A stretch of 64,000 nucleotides of DNA from NCBI GenBank assembly GCA_963741985.1, contig CAVUKD010000001.1, positions 62,001 through 126,000 on the forward strand, written 5' to 3'. Made by a program: the position numbers and the translations under genes. A model generated the notes under the pieces. The model saw only the letters and a program-made list of their open reading frames with translations. It did not search any database and was not told where the DNA came from. Of the stretch, positions 1 to 9,770 are shown piece after piece; position 1 is the stretch's first letter, and the number at the start of each line of letters is the position of its first letter. Origin of the DNA: Cryomorpha sp963741985. Its GTDB lineage: Bacteria > Bacteroidota > Bacteroidia > Flavobacteriales_D > Cryomorphaceae.

Positions 1-1
1 T

Positions 2-2032
2 TACGTGCTCGGAAGTTGGGTATCCGGAGATGGAGAAGGAAAACCCCTATTTGACGCTGTTTCGGGAAAGGAAGTAGCTGTGGCAAGTAGTGCTGGGCTT
101 GATTTTGGAGATATTTTGAAGTACGGTCGCGACATTGGCAATCCCATACTTCGAAAAATGACTTTTCAGGAAAGAGGCCGAATGCTAAAAGCACTGGCTC
201 TTCATTTAAATTCGATAAAAGACAAGTTATACGAACTGAGTTATTCCACCGGAGCTACCAAAACTGATAGTTGGATAGACATTGAAGGGGGAATTGGTAA
301 TTTATTCGCTTACAGCAGTCTGCGGCGTCAATTCCCTGACGAACCTTACTATGTTGATGGCGACGTAGCCCCGTTATCCAAACATGGATCATTTATTGGT
401 CATCATATAATGGTACCGAAAGAAGGGGTTGCTATTCATATTAATGCATTCAATTTCCCGATTTGGGGAATGCTTGAAAAAATAGCTGTTAATCTGCTTG
501 CCGGAATGCCAGCCGTTGTAAAACCGGCTACCGTTACTTCTTATCTTACCGAAGCAATGGTACGTGAAATTGTGAAAAGTAAAATCTTGCCCCAAGGCGC
601 CCTTCAGCTTATTTGCGGTTCGGCTCATGGGATTTTAGACAGTGTACAATCACAAGATGTCGTGACTTTTACCGGATCGGCGAGTACGGGAAGAATGCTC
701 AAATCCACTCCACGCATTCTGGAGGAATCGGTACCTTTCAATATGGAAGCCGATTCTTTAAACTCCAGTATTCTCGGCCCCGATGTAGCCCCCGACTCTC
801 CGGAATTCAATTTATTCATCAAGGAAGTTCAACGTGAAATGACCGTAAAATGTGGCCAGAAATGTACTGCTATCCGACGCGTGATTGTGCCAAAAGAGCG
901 CATAGAAGACGTTCAAATAGCACTCGCTAACCGTCTTGCAATCACTAAATTAGGAGATCCGAGAATCGAAGGAGTCCGGATGGGGGCTCTTGCAGGAAAA
1001 GAACAGTTGAAAGAAGTTCATGAAAAAGTAAGAGAGTTACTTAAAACTTCGGAAATCGTATATGGAGATTTGGAAAAAGTAAGCGGTGAAGGCAATATTT
1101 CTGAAGGTGCATTTATGTCGCCGATACTTCTACGCAATGACCATTCGCATAATCTTGGTGGGGCACACGAGATTGAAGCATTCGGTCCGGTAAGCACATT
1201 ATTGCCTTACGACTCGCTTGAGGATGCCATTGCAATTTCAAAAATGGGTAAAGGCTCATTGGTCTGCTCCATAGTCACTTATAATGATAATACGGCCAGA
1301 GATTTTGTTCTCGGAGCTGCTTCCCATCACGGCAGAATACTTGTCCTCAACCGTGACTGTGCCAAAGAAAGCACAGGCCACGGGTCTCCTATGCCATTAC
1401 TAGTTCACGGGGGCCCGGGACGCGCTGGCGGTGGTGAAGAAATGGGCGGTAAACGCGGTGTAATGCACTATTTGCAACGTACTTCCATTCAGGGGTCACC
1501 CACCACCCTTTCGGCCATCACGCAAGTATATCAGTATGGCGGCCAACAAAATACAGAAAAGTCGCATCCTTTCAGACGCTATTTTGAAGAATTGGAAATC
1601 GGCGATACGGAAATTACAGCAAAACATACTATAACCGAAGCGGATATCACCAATTTTGCTAACGTGAGTGGTGATAATTTTTACGCTCATGTCGATGACA
1701 CTTCTCTTGAAGACACTATTTTCGAAAAACGCGTAGCTCATGGATATTTTATTCTCTCCAAGGCCGCCGGTCTTTTTGTAGAAGCGAAAAAAGGTCCGGT
1801 GCTGCTCAATTATGGCCTCGAGGAATGTCGATTTACTAAACCGGTGTACCCCGGCATGACTATCGGTGTGCGCCTTACGGTAAAAGAAAAAGTGGCTCAG
1901 GAAAAAAGAAGCGACGACGATATTGCCAAAGGAATTGTAAAGTTTTTGGTGGATGTGTATGACGAAACCGGCGAAACAGTAGCGATTGCGACCATTCTCA
2001 CCATGGTGAAAATGAAAAATCAGGAAGGATAA
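2..2032 (+). CDS. paaZ: PaaZ-type bifunctional aldehyde dehydrogenase / enoyl-CoA hydratase (5' end outside window)
   Basis: Bifunctional ring-opening enzyme of the aerobic phenylacetyl-CoA pathway: a C-terminal MaoC-type hydratase hydrolyses oxepin-CoA and the N-terminal aldehyde dehydrogenase oxidises the resulting semialdehyde. The dehydrogenase part covers roughly residues 1-510 and holds the catalytic cysteine in GQKCTAIRR. The hydratase part covers about 530-675 and holds SGDNFYAH, with the Asp and His expected of this domain. The frame is open to base 2 (a Tyr codon precedes the first GTG), and the family has a few more N-terminal residues, so the true start lies upstream. A crotonase follows after 20 bp, which suggests one catabolic operon. 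The family call is secure; the substrate is taken from the family. Confidence 0.93.
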   Translation, partial: YVLGSWVSGDGEGKPLFDAVSGKEVAVASSAGLDFGDILKYGRDIGNPILRKMTFQERGRMLKALALHLNSIKDKLYELSYSTGATKTDSWIDIEGGIGNLFAYSSLRRQFPDEPYYVDGDVAPLSKHGSFIGHHIMVPKEGVAIHINAFNFPIWGMLEKIAVNLLAGMPAVVKPATVTSYLTEAMVREIVKSKILPQGALQLICGSAHGILDSVQSQDVVTFTGSASTGRMLKSTPRILEESVPFNMEADSLNSSILGPDVAPDSPEFNLFIKEVQREMTVKCGQKCTAIRRVIVPKERIEDVQIALANRLAITKLGDPRIEGVRMGALAGKEQLKEVHEKVRELLKTSEIVYGDLEKVSGEGNISEGAFMSPILLRNDHSHNLGGAHEIEAFGPVSTLLPYDSLEDAIAISKMGKGSLVCSIVTYNDNTARDFVLGAASHHGRILVLNRDCAKESTGHGSPMPLLVHGGPGRAGGGEEMGGKRGVMHYLQRTSIQGSPTTLSAITQVYQYGGQQNTEKSHPFRRYFEELEIGDTEITAKHTITEADITNFANVSGDNFYAHVDDTSLEDTIFEKRVAHGYFILSKAAGLFVEAKKGPVLLNYGLEECRFTKPVYPGMTIGVRLTVKEKVAQEKRSDDDIAKGIVKFLVDVYDETGETVAIATILTMVKMKNQEG

Positions 2033-2052
2033 AAATAAAGACCTTATTAATA

Positions 2053-2826
2053 ATGAATGATTCTCTAAATGAAGGCAGCGTGAAGTTGCAAGTCGAAAAT
2101 GGTATCGGCACCATCGAATTTCATCATCCTGCGAGCAATTCCCTTCCGGGAAAAGTACTTAAACAACTCGCAAACACTATTTATGATGCGGGCGAGAATG
2201 ATAAAGTCCGTGTGATTGTTCTTAAATCCGCCGGCGACCGGGCTTTTTGCGCCGGCGCGAGCTTCGATGAGCTTATATCTATTGAGGATGCAACAATTGG
2301 AAAATCCTTTTTTATGGGTTTTGCCAACGTGATAAATGCAATACGTAAAGTGCCGAAATTTGTAATAGGCCGGGTTCAGGGGAAGGCCGTGGGAGGTGGT
2401 GTAGGTTTAGCTTCGGCGGTAGACTACTGTCTTGCGACCAAACTTGCATCTGTAAAGCTCAGCGAACTCGCAATTGGAATTGGACCATTTGTAGTGGGGC
2501 CAGCGGTGGAAAGAAAAATTGGAAAATCGGCTATGACCGGAATGACAATAGACGCGACGAGCTGGCAAACAGCAGAATGGGCCAGAGAAAAAGGAATGTA
2601 TATGGCGATTTATGAAAATGTTGAGACGCTTGATGTTGCAGTGATGGAATTGGCGTCAACCCTTTCAAGAAGCAACCCTGAGGCAATGCGCGAATTGAAA
2701 AAAACCTTTTGGTCCGATGCAAATCATTGGGATACACTGCTCACCGAACGCGCTGAGTACAGCGGAAAACTTGTACTTAGTGATTTTACCCGTAAGGCAA
2801 TTGAGAAGTTTAAGTCAAAATCTTAA
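2053..2826 (+). CDS. Enoyl-CoA hydratase/isomerase (crotonase) family protein
   Basis: 257-aa crotonase-fold protein, probably acting on a CoA thioester in the same pathway as the preceding paaZ. The FCAGAS segment near residue 68 and the GGGVGL turn near residue 118 form the usual CoA-binding and oxyanion-hole elements. One catalytic acid position is kept (SELAIGIGP), but the position that is Glu in classical hydratases (GGGxELA) is Gly here. This favours an isomerase or another specialised member over a plain enoyl-CoA hydratase. Twenty base pairs separate it from paaZ, so the two are likely co-transcribed. A paaG- or paaB-like role is inference from context, so no symbol is given. Confidence 0.85.
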   Translation: MNDSLNEGSVKLQVENGIGTIEFHHPASNSLPGKVLKQLANTIYDAGENDKVRVIVLKSAGDRAFCAGASFDELISIEDATIGKSFFMGFANVINAIRKVPKFVIGRVQGKAVGGGVGLASAVDYCLATKLASVKLSELAIGIGPFVVGPAVERKIGKSAMTGMTIDATSWQTAEWAREKGMYMAIYENVETLDVAVMELASTLSRSNPEAMRELKKTFWSDANHWDTLLTERAEYSGKLVLSDFTRKAIEKFKSKS

Positions 2827-2915
2827 GCTTTCTAAAACTCAATTGTCGTTTCTTTTTTTGGCAATACTAACTTTTTACAAAAACGGACGTATCGATAGGC
2901 ACATATACCCCGACT

Positions 2916-5108
2916 GTGTCACATATAATATCGAAAATAACCTTCAAGATTTTTACAATTGTACTTGCAGCAATGCTATGTCTGGCGTCTTACTTCACGC
3001 TGGTGATGTACAATCAAGCCGTAGAAAATGCTGAGAAATCAGAATTGCAAAAATTAAAAAGTATTGCTTCCACATATGCTATTGATTTTGAATCGGATCC
3101 ATTTTTTCAACATGCGATTTCCTCGGATCAAAACGTAGTATCGGATTATCAAACGTTCAGCAGAAAGCTCGAAAACACCTTATACAGAACCAATAAGATT
3201 AACGAACTTCAAATTGGTGTTTCGGTTTTGTTGGTAAATCCACTTTCCAAATCTCTCGACTGGATCGGATCGACTGGAAAGTACAAATCCAAATATTTAG
3301 AGAAAATTGGAGTAGATGTTCTCAGAAATCCACAGGCAACTCCAATTTCTATTGGATTGACCGAAGACTCAAATGATGATCATATTTTATATGCCTACCC
3401 CATTTCTCTCACTTCCGATGTACCTTACAGAGGATATATCGTTGTGGAAGATAAAATAAGCCAACAGATCGGAAATGCAACGAAAACTCTTTATAACCAG
3501 GCAAGTATTACTTTTTTAACGATTTGCTTTATCGGGTTTATAGGATTCAGATCATTAAAGCGGGTTCTTAAGCATGAAACGATTGCTAAAAAGAAGCTAA
3601 AAGAGTACATAGATCTTGCGGAAGCACGATACAATGAATTAGAGACGCTTACCACTGTACTCAGCAAAAGCGAAAATCTGATTCTACTCACCGATAGCGA
3701 GGGTAAAATAGAATGGTTGAACGAAGTTTACACCAAGAAAAACAACTATAGCGAAACGGAATTGGAAAGTTTTGTAGGCAAGGAACTAGCCGAAGTAAGT
3801 CATTATCCAAAAATCAAGAATGTAATTCAGGAAGTGTATGTAACACGTAAAAAAGTTGAATATGAAGCGAAGAGTTACGACAGTAATAAAAATGAATTTT
3901 GGGCAAGCACGACCGTTACGCCTATTATAAATGATGCAGGTGAAATCGAAAAACTATTATTTATTGACGCAGATATTACGCGACTGAAAAGGGCGGAGAA
4001 GGAAATTGCGAAATTGGCAAACTTCACACAAGAGAATACCCGGCCTGTGATCCGTATTCAAGCTGATGGTACCATTCTTTATGGCAATGATTCAGGTAAA
4101 ATCATTTTACAACAGTGGAATGCCGAGGTAAATCAAAAAATAAAACGCAAAACAGTGCTGCTTACGCTTGACAAAGCAATGGAAAATGGCAAGGAACAAA
4201 CTCTTAATCTGGCTTGTGGCAGTAGATTGTACCGGCTGCAATTTATTCCCGTGTTGGACAAAGAATACGTAAACGTATACGGAGAAGATATTACTGAAGT
4301 GCAAATGGCCGAAAAAGCCTCACGCGCCCACCTTCACAAGATTGAGCAACATAATCTCAATATTACAGACAGCATCAATTATGCCCGGCGTATTCAGGAA
4401 GCAATCCTTCCCGATGAAGACCATATTCGCCGTTTTTTTAAGAATTCATTTGCTTTAAGTAAGCCAAAGGACATTGTAAGTGGTGATTTCTTCTGGATTC
4501 ATGAATTGATCCCACAAAGTGAATACATTATCGCACTCGCCGATTGCACCGGCCATGGAGTTCCCGGCGCCATGATGTCGATCATCGGTCATAGTTTATT
4601 GAATGATATTGTTGAAAATGAAAAAGATCCTGCGCGTATGCTTGGCATACTCAATAAGGAGATTATTAAATCCTTACGGCAAAAATCACAGACCGATACG
4701 AGTGACGGAATGGATGTAAGTATCGTACATGTAGATTTAAAAAAATTAGAAATAACTTTTTCAGGGGCGTACCATCATCTTTACTGGATGAATGGGAGTT
4801 TGAATATTCTTAAAGGTGATCGCCAGCCCATTGGAGGATTGCACCATGATAATAATCGAAATTTTACGAATCACAAATTCCAAGTACATACCGGTGATTC
4901 TTTATATCTGCTGAGCGATGGATATATTGATCAGTTTGGCGGTCCGCGAAATAAGAAATTTATGTCGCACCGACTTACAGAATTGATTGAGAAAAGTCAT
5001 AAATATTCTATGCAAGCCCAATCCTTTATTTATGAAAAAACCTTTGAAGAATGGCGGGGTGGCAATGAACAAATTGACGATGTATCACTCATTGGAATAA
5101 AATTTTGA
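2916..5108 (+). CDS. Membrane sensor with PAS domain and SpoIIE-type PP2C phosphatase
   Basis: 730-aa signalling protein. A membrane segment near residues 10-30 and another near 193-210 enclose an extracytoplasmic sensory region. A PAS domain follows (about 245-365, LILLTDSEGKIEWLNEVY), then a weaker PAS-like region. The C-terminal SpoIIE/PP2C serine phosphatase domain (about 485-730) has the metal-binding aspartates in VSGDFFW, ADCTGHGVPGAM, DGMDVSIV and LLSDGYIDQ. Such proteins usually dephosphorylate an anti-anti-sigma-type partner, but no STAS or kinase partner lies nearby. The start is a GTG giving a sensible hydrophobic N-terminus. It stands alone, 90 bp after the crotonase gene. Input signal and target are unknown. 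Confidence 0.88.
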   Translation: MSHIISKITFKIFTIVLAAMLCLASYFTLVMYNQAVENAEKSELQKLKSIASTYAIDFESDPFFQHAISSDQNVVSDYQTFSRKLENTLYRTNKINELQIGVSVLLVNPLSKSLDWIGSTGKYKSKYLEKIGVDVLRNPQATPISIGLTEDSNDDHILYAYPISLTSDVPYRGYIVVEDKISQQIGNATKTLYNQASITFLTICFIGFIGFRSLKRVLKHETIAKKKLKEYIDLAEARYNELETLTTVLSKSENLILLTDSEGKIEWLNEVYTKKNNYSETELESFVGKELAEVSHYPKIKNVIQEVYVTRKKVEYEAKSYDSNKNEFWASTTVTPIINDAGEIEKLLFIDADITRLKRAEKEIAKLANFTQENTRPVIRIQADGTILYGNDSGKIILQQWNAEVNQKIKRKTVLLTLDKAMENGKEQTLNLACGSRLYRLQFIPVLDKEYVNVYGEDITEVQMAEKASRAHLHKIEQHNLNITDSINYARRIQEAILPDEDHIRRFFKNSFALSKPKDIVSGDFFWIHELIPQSEYIIALADCTGHGVPGAMMSIIGHSLLNDIVENEKDPARMLGILNKEIIKSLRQKSQTDTSDGMDVSIVHVDLKKLEITFSGAYHHLYWMNGSLNILKGDRQPIGGLHHDNNRNFTNHKFQVHTGDSLYLLSDGYIDQFGGPRNKKFMSHRLTELIEKSHKYSMQAQSFIYEKTFEEWRGGNEQIDDVSLIGIKF

Positions 5109-5230
5109 CGGAATCCTCCGAAAAACATCTTTTTCTGCTATACATTTCGTAATTTTCCTACCTAATAAATTTAAGATCTGAACACTACCTTTGATTTTTC
5201 TTTAAGATCAAAGTCTGAAAGCGTATTTTT

Positions 5231-7318
5231 ATGAAAACAGAAATCCTCACAAAGCTTGAGCGGCTATTAGAAACTGATAATATTTTCACGGTCCAGCAAG
5301 AATTTAAGCAGCTTGCTGCTCAATTCAGAAACCTAATAGATCATGGTATTTCGGATACTGAAGGCGATGACGAGCAGACAGATGATGAACATGACGAAGA
5401 TCACTCAGCTGATACTAAATCATCGCGAGAAGCCGATACCAAAGAGGTTGCCCCTTGGATAGAAAATAGCGCGGACAGTGCAAGTTCTCCCAAAATTGAG
5501 GCAGTATCAGATTCTGACGATGTGAAGCAAACTCTTCAAATCAAGGATAAAATTACTGATGAAAATACCGGTAAGGAAGAAAGTTCAGTATCAGAAAATG
5601 CGGAAGAAACTTTAACGACTGACAGTTCGGCAGTTGAATCATTCACTGCTTCAGAATCTGATGAACCTACTGTTATTGAGGAATCTGAAAGCACCGACAT
5701 AGAGCCGAAGAGCGGGCAGGTTGAGAAAGATACGGCCGTTGAAACCGGAAACTTTTCGAATAAGACGGTTACTGACTCTCAAACCAAGGGGAATGAATCC
5801 GAAAGTTTTGATGAGGCAAAAGCGCATTTTGAAGCTATTGTAAATAAATTCACGGTACGCCTGGAAAAAGCACGGAATGAAAAGAAAAAACTGGAAGAAG
5901 ACACCATAAGTACCGCCAAGGATTTATTAGAAGAACTTCAAAAACTTGTTGAAAACGAAGAGAATATCGGTAAAGCATTCAATGGATTTAACGCAATTCA
6001 GGATAAATGGAAAAGCCTGCCGCGTGTGAGTAATGATGCCTATCGGGATTTGAATGTTGAATACAATAAATTCGCTGAGCAGTTTTTCTACAACATCAAT
6101 ATTTATAAGGAATTAAAAGAGCTTGACCTAAAGCATAATCTTGAGCAAAAGCTCATTGTAATCGAAGACCAAAAGAAGCTTTCTGAGCTTAATGATATTC
6201 GCCGAATGGAAGTGGAGGTACGTCTAAATCAGGATAGATGGAATGAAATAGGCCCTACTTTTAAAGAGGAATGGAACAAGATAAAAGATGAGTTCTGGAG
6301 TGTTACTAAGGTTATTTATAAAAAGATTCAGGATTTTTACAATGATCGCAGAGAGCAACAACAAAAGAATTTTGAGCAGAAGGAGGAGTTACTAAAAAAA
6401 CTCAATCAGATTCTTGCCATGAATCTAAAATCGAATAAGAAATGGCAGTCAAAAACCTCGGAGGTAATAGATTTGCAAAAGCAATGGAAAATGATTGGTT
6501 TTGTACCGAAGGAAAAAGGAAACATCTGGAAAGAATTCAGAAAAGGGTGTGATATGTTTTTTGAAAGCAAGCGTCTCTTTCTTAAAGAAATAACTGATAT
6601 TCAGGATGCGAACAGAGAAGCAAAACAGAAATTGCTCGACATAGCAGAGTCTATAAAAGACAGCGAAGACTTTAAAGAGACTTCTCACCAGCTTATTAAT
6701 CTTCAGAAACAATGGAAGGAAATCGGTTCCGCCAATCAACGTGATGAGAACAAACTGTGGCGCAAATTCCGTCAGGCCTGCGATACCTTTTTTCAGAAAA
6801 GAAAAGGACAAAAAGAAGAAGAAATTACAGAGCAAAAGGCAAATTTGGTTGCCAAAAAGGAGCTTCTCAAGGAATTGGATAGTTTTGAGCCTGGGTCAGA
6901 TCCGGGGGAGAATGTTAAAAACCTGAAATCATTTGCAGAAAAATGGAGAGCAATTGGTCATGTACCCTTTAAAGAAAAAGACCACGTAAATAAGGCATAC
7001 AAAAAATTGCTTGACTCAAAATTTGGCGCTTTAAAAATTGATAGAAAACAAAAAGAGAAAATCAGATTTGAGCAAAAGCTTGAAGATATACGCGATCGCG
7101 ATGACAACGACTATCTGATCCGAAAAGAGCAGGATGCGATCCGAGCGAAAATATCGAAGCTTAAAACTGAAATAATCCAGTTCGAAAACAATATGGGGTT
7201 CTTTGCCAGCTCAAAGGAGGCCAATAAATTGAAAGAAGAAGTGGCATTAAAAGTCAATAAATTAGAAGATGAAATCACTACGCTCAAAGGAAGACTCGCA
7301 CTGCTTCGTGAGGCATAA
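5231..7318 (+). CDS. DUF349 repeat protein with acidic N-terminus
   Basis: 695-aa protein typical of Bacteroidetes. Residues about 40-200 are acidic, Ser/Thr/Glu-rich and probably disordered. From about 200 onwards there are several DUF349 repeats, recognisable by recurring KWKxxG and FWxxxxxFF-like patterns (KWKSLP, RWNEIG, QWKMIG, QWKEIG, KWRAIG). A coiled-coil C-terminus follows. There is no signal peptide, so it is probably cytoplasmic. The family's biochemical role is not established. The ATG start is preceded by an A/T-rich 120-bp gap. The next gene starts inside its last codons at 7308, suggesting translational coupling. Confidence 0.85.
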   Translation: MKTEILTKLERLLETDNIFTVQQEFKQLAAQFRNLIDHGISDTEGDDEQTDDEHDEDHSADTKSSREADTKEVAPWIENSADSASSPKIEAVSDSDDVKQTLQIKDKITDENTGKEESSVSENAEETLTTDSSAVESFTASESDEPTVIEESESTDIEPKSGQVEKDTAVETGNFSNKTVTDSQTKGNESESFDEAKAHFEAIVNKFTVRLEKARNEKKKLEEDTISTAKDLLEELQKLVENEENIGKAFNGFNAIQDKWKSLPRVSNDAYRDLNVEYNKFAEQFFYNINIYKELKELDLKHNLEQKLIVIEDQKKLSELNDIRRMEVEVRLNQDRWNEIGPTFKEEWNKIKDEFWSVTKVIYKKIQDFYNDRREQQQKNFEQKEELLKKLNQILAMNLKSNKKWQSKTSEVIDLQKQWKMIGFVPKEKGNIWKEFRKGCDMFFESKRLFLKEITDIQDANREAKQKLLDIAESIKDSEDFKETSHQLINLQKQWKEIGSANQRDENKLWRKFRQACDTFFQKRKGQKEEEITEQKANLVAKKELLKELDSFEPGSDPGENVKNLKSFAEKWRAIGHVPFKEKDHVNKAYKKLLDSKFGALKIDRKQKEKIRFEQKLEDIRDRDDNDYLIRKEQDAIRAKISKLKTEIIQFENNMGFFASSKEANKLKEEVALKVNKLEDEITTLKGRLALLREA

Positions 7319-7607
7319 ATACAGAATTCCTTTTTTAGTATTTTTAGTCTGCTCCCTTACCACAGCTTGTTCAGGTGGAAACCAAGAAAAAGAAAACACT
7401 CAGGTGAGATCGATGGTTTATGAAGGCATGCCGGCTAAAGATTTAGAAAACATTCTTGGGACACCTGCGAAAATAGATTCTTCAGGCTCCGTTTTTGATG
7501 CAAATAAAGGAAAAACAATAAAAGTTCAAAAGTGGTATTACGAAAAAAGAGTCGTCGTATTGATTGACGATACCGTTATCAAGCCTACCCTTCCCGATAT
7601 CAATTGA
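7308..7607 (+). CDS. Small lipoprotein with SmpA/OmlA-like fold (predicted)
   Basis: About 99 aa from a GTG start that overlaps the stop of the DUF349 gene. This start is preferred over the ATG at 7269 because it places a basic N-terminus directly before a hydrophobic stretch ending in a lipobox (LTTAC). The mature part, with GMPAKDLENILGTPAKID followed by VQKWYYEKRVVVLIDD, resembles the short alpha-beta fold of SmpA/OmlA (BamE-like) domains: a helix with GM...LG.P, then beta strands. Fold assignment is by pattern only and no function is claimed. Its last 8 bp overlap the end of the convergent gene at 7600-7845. Confidence 0.7.
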   Translation: MRHKYRIPFLVFLVCSLTTACSGGNQEKENTQVRSMVYEGMPAKDLENILGTPAKIDSSGSVFDANKGKTIKVQKWYYEKRVVVLIDDTVIKPTLPDIN

Positions 7608-7845
7608 GGTGAAGTAAGCTTATACTTTCGAGATGCGCCTTACTCTCAAAAATGTTATTGACTGCGCGGATATATTGAACACGCTGGTCAAAGCGATAAC
7701 TGACCTCCACATAAAATCCGAATAAATCGTATATCAAAACTTTTGAGCCAATTCCGCTGGGACGATTATTTAAATATTTGCCGTATTTGGTGAGCAATGA
7801 AGCTTTACCGTCAAAACCAAGGAGATTAAAATCTGTAAGTGTCAT
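7600..7845 (-). CDS. Small conserved hypothetical protein
   Basis: 81-aa soluble protein of a type common in Bacteroidetes: an N-terminal FNLL segment, a middle part with LIYDLFGFYVEVSYRF, and a C-terminal helical tail. No enzyme motif is visible and the role is unknown. It is convergent with the lipoprotein gene and their 3' ends overlap by 8 bp. The FGFYVEV pattern and balanced composition argue that it is a real gene rather than a chance frame. Confidence 0.6.
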   Translation of the reverse strand: MTLTDFNLLGFDGKASLLTKYGKYLNNRPSGIGSKVLIYDLFGFYVEVSYRFDQRVQYIRAVNNIFESKAHLESISLLHLN

Positions 7846-8166
7846 AGCTCAGTATTTTCTACAAATCTAAAATAAATTGCGACTAATGTCAATATTTTAT
7901 CGACAGAATTACATTTAATGCAAATATTTATTAAACTTATTTTCTAATATCTTCATAATCAGCCAAGATTTTTCATTTCTTTAACCAAAATATCATCACT
8001 TAATAAAACCTTAACCTTAAGCTAAGATTATGGAAAGTAATTTTTGTGTACCATTGCACTTTTAAAACGGATTATAACAAAACGCCCAAAAGTGCATATA
8101 GGCATTAGAGTTACTGAAATTATTTCAAATCTTAGGGTAATCACTTTTGAATTTCTGAATTAATCG
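7846..8166. promoter_or_regulatory. A/T-rich intergenic region upstream of the phosphate transporter, with a 9-bp inverted repeat
   Basis: The 321 bp carry no convincing gene. They lie between the divergent starts of the small hypothetical gene and the PiT transporter. A perfect inverted repeat, TGCACTTTT at 8055-8063 and AAAAGTGCA at 8088-8096, encloses 24 nt and lies about 70 bp upstream of the transporter ATG. It could be a regulator site or a leader hairpin. No clean -7 TAnnTTTG element was found next to it. Confidence 0.4.
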
Positions 8167-9729
8167 ATGGATCCGTACCTTTTTATAGTCATTGCCTTAC
8201 TTATTCTTGCAGTTGTTGATTTGATAGTGGGTGTGAGCAATGATGCCGTCAACTTTCTCAATTCGGCTATAGGATCCAAAGTTGGTTCGCGACGCACTAT
8301 TTTCATCATTGCGGCTGCGGGAGTTTTTATCGGTGCAACTTTTTCGACAGGAATGATGGAAGTAGCCAGGAAAGGTATTTTTAATCCTTCTTTTTTTTCG
8401 TTTCAGGATATCATGGTCATCTTTATGGCTGTAATGTTAACCGATATACTTATCCTAGATTTATTCAACTCGCTGGGAATGCCTACCAGCACCACCGTTT
8501 CTATCGTTTTTGAATTATTGGGTGCTTCTGTCGTTACAGGATTATTAATGATCGCGAACAGTCCCGATCACGCAGGCTTGAGCATTCTCGATTTAATCAA
8601 TTATTCAAAATCCATTGAAATTATTTCGGGAATTTTCATTTCCATTGCCGTCGCCTTTTCTGTGGGAGCAATTGTTCAATGGCTAGGCAGATTTCTTTTT
8701 ACCTTCCACTACAAAAAACGATTGCGCATGTATGGTGCACCCTTTGCTGGTGTTGCCCTGTCCGTAATTGTATATTTCCTTTTGGTCAAAGGGCTTAAAA
8801 GTGCAACATTTATCTCTTCTAATTTTGCTGAGTACGTGTCGAACCATTCTCTCACGATAATAATATTCACCTTAATAACGGCGACCGGAGTGACTTTTAT
8901 ACTCCAAAGAGTATGGAAAATCAATCCTCTCAGGATAGTGGTTTTCACGGGTACATTTGCTCTCGCGATGGCATTTGCAGGAAATGATTTGGTCAATTTT
9001 ATTGGAGTTCCAATTACAGGTTACCAGTCTTATAATCTTTGGCATGCATCTGGATTACCGGCAAGCGAATATGGGATGTCTGCTTTGGTAGATTCCGTGA
9101 AAACTCCAGGCGTGATGCTCTATGCTGCGGGCTTAATTATGGTGTTAACTCTTTGGTTTTCTTCAAAGGCCAAAAAAGTAACCGATACCGAACTTAAGCT
9201 GGGATCACAAGGCGAAGTGCAGGAACGATTCAGGCCCAATAGATTGTCACATGGAATTGTAAAAGCAGCGAGTCTTTTGGGAAAAGTTTTTCGAAATTTC
9301 ATGCCACGCAAAACGAATGTTTATATTAATTGGCGATTCCGGCTGCTCACAATTGATGAAAAAGACAAACCAGCATTTGACCTTGTGCGAGCGAGCGTTA
9401 ACTTAATGATAGCCAGTACACTTATTGCATTCGCTTCTTCAATGAAACTTCCGCTCTCCACCACCTATGTTTCTTTTATGGTGGCTATGGGTTCATCTTT
9501 GGCAGATCGTGCTTGGGGTTCAGGAAGTGCTCCTCATCGGGTGGCAGGGGTACTCAATGTGATTGCAGGATGGTTTCTCACAGCGGCTGGTGCCTTTATT
9601 GGTGCCGGATTAATTGCACTGCTTATTTATTTTGGGGGGCCTTGGATCGCAGCTGTACTCTTCGGAATTGCCATCATAGTGCTGATCAGGAGTAATCTGC
9701 CTCTACGATTAAGGAAAAAACAGATATAA
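8167..9729 (+). CDS. Inorganic phosphate transporter, PiT family
   Basis: 520-aa polytopic membrane protein that should co-transport phosphate with H+ or Na+ across the inner membrane. The two duplicated PiT signatures are visible: GVSNDAVNFLNSAIGSKVG near residue 22 and AGNDLVNFIGVPITG near 275. PTSTTVS and PLSTTYVS occur at matching places in the two halves. A hydrophilic cytoplasmic insert of about 80 residues lies near 330-400. Length fits the longer bacterial PiT members. No phoU-like gene is adjacent. It has its own 321-bp upstream region with an inverted repeat, so it is probably transcribed alone. Confidence 0.92.
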   Translation: MDPYLFIVIALLILAVVDLIVGVSNDAVNFLNSAIGSKVGSRRTIFIIAAAGVFIGATFSTGMMEVARKGIFNPSFFSFQDIMVIFMAVMLTDILILDLFNSLGMPTSTTVSIVFELLGASVVTGLLMIANSPDHAGLSILDLINYSKSIEIISGIFISIAVAFSVGAIVQWLGRFLFTFHYKKRLRMYGAPFAGVALSVIVYFLLVKGLKSATFISSNFAEYVSNHSLTIIIFTLITATGVTFILQRVWKINPLRIVVFTGTFALAMAFAGNDLVNFIGVPITGYQSYNLWHASGLPASEYGMSALVDSVKTPGVMLYAAGLIMVLTLWFSSKAKKVTDTELKLGSQGEVQERFRPNRLSHGIVKAASLLGKVFRNFMPRKTNVYINWRFRLLTIDEKDKPAFDLVRASVNLMIASTLIAFASSMKLPLSTTYVSFMVAMGSSLADRAWGSGSAPHRVAGVLNVIAGWFLTAAGAFIGAGLIALLIYFGGPWIAAVLFGIAIIVLIRSNLPLRLRKKQI

Positions 9730-9770
9730 AATTCCTTTTGTTTCCCATACGTACATGCCAGAGAAATATT

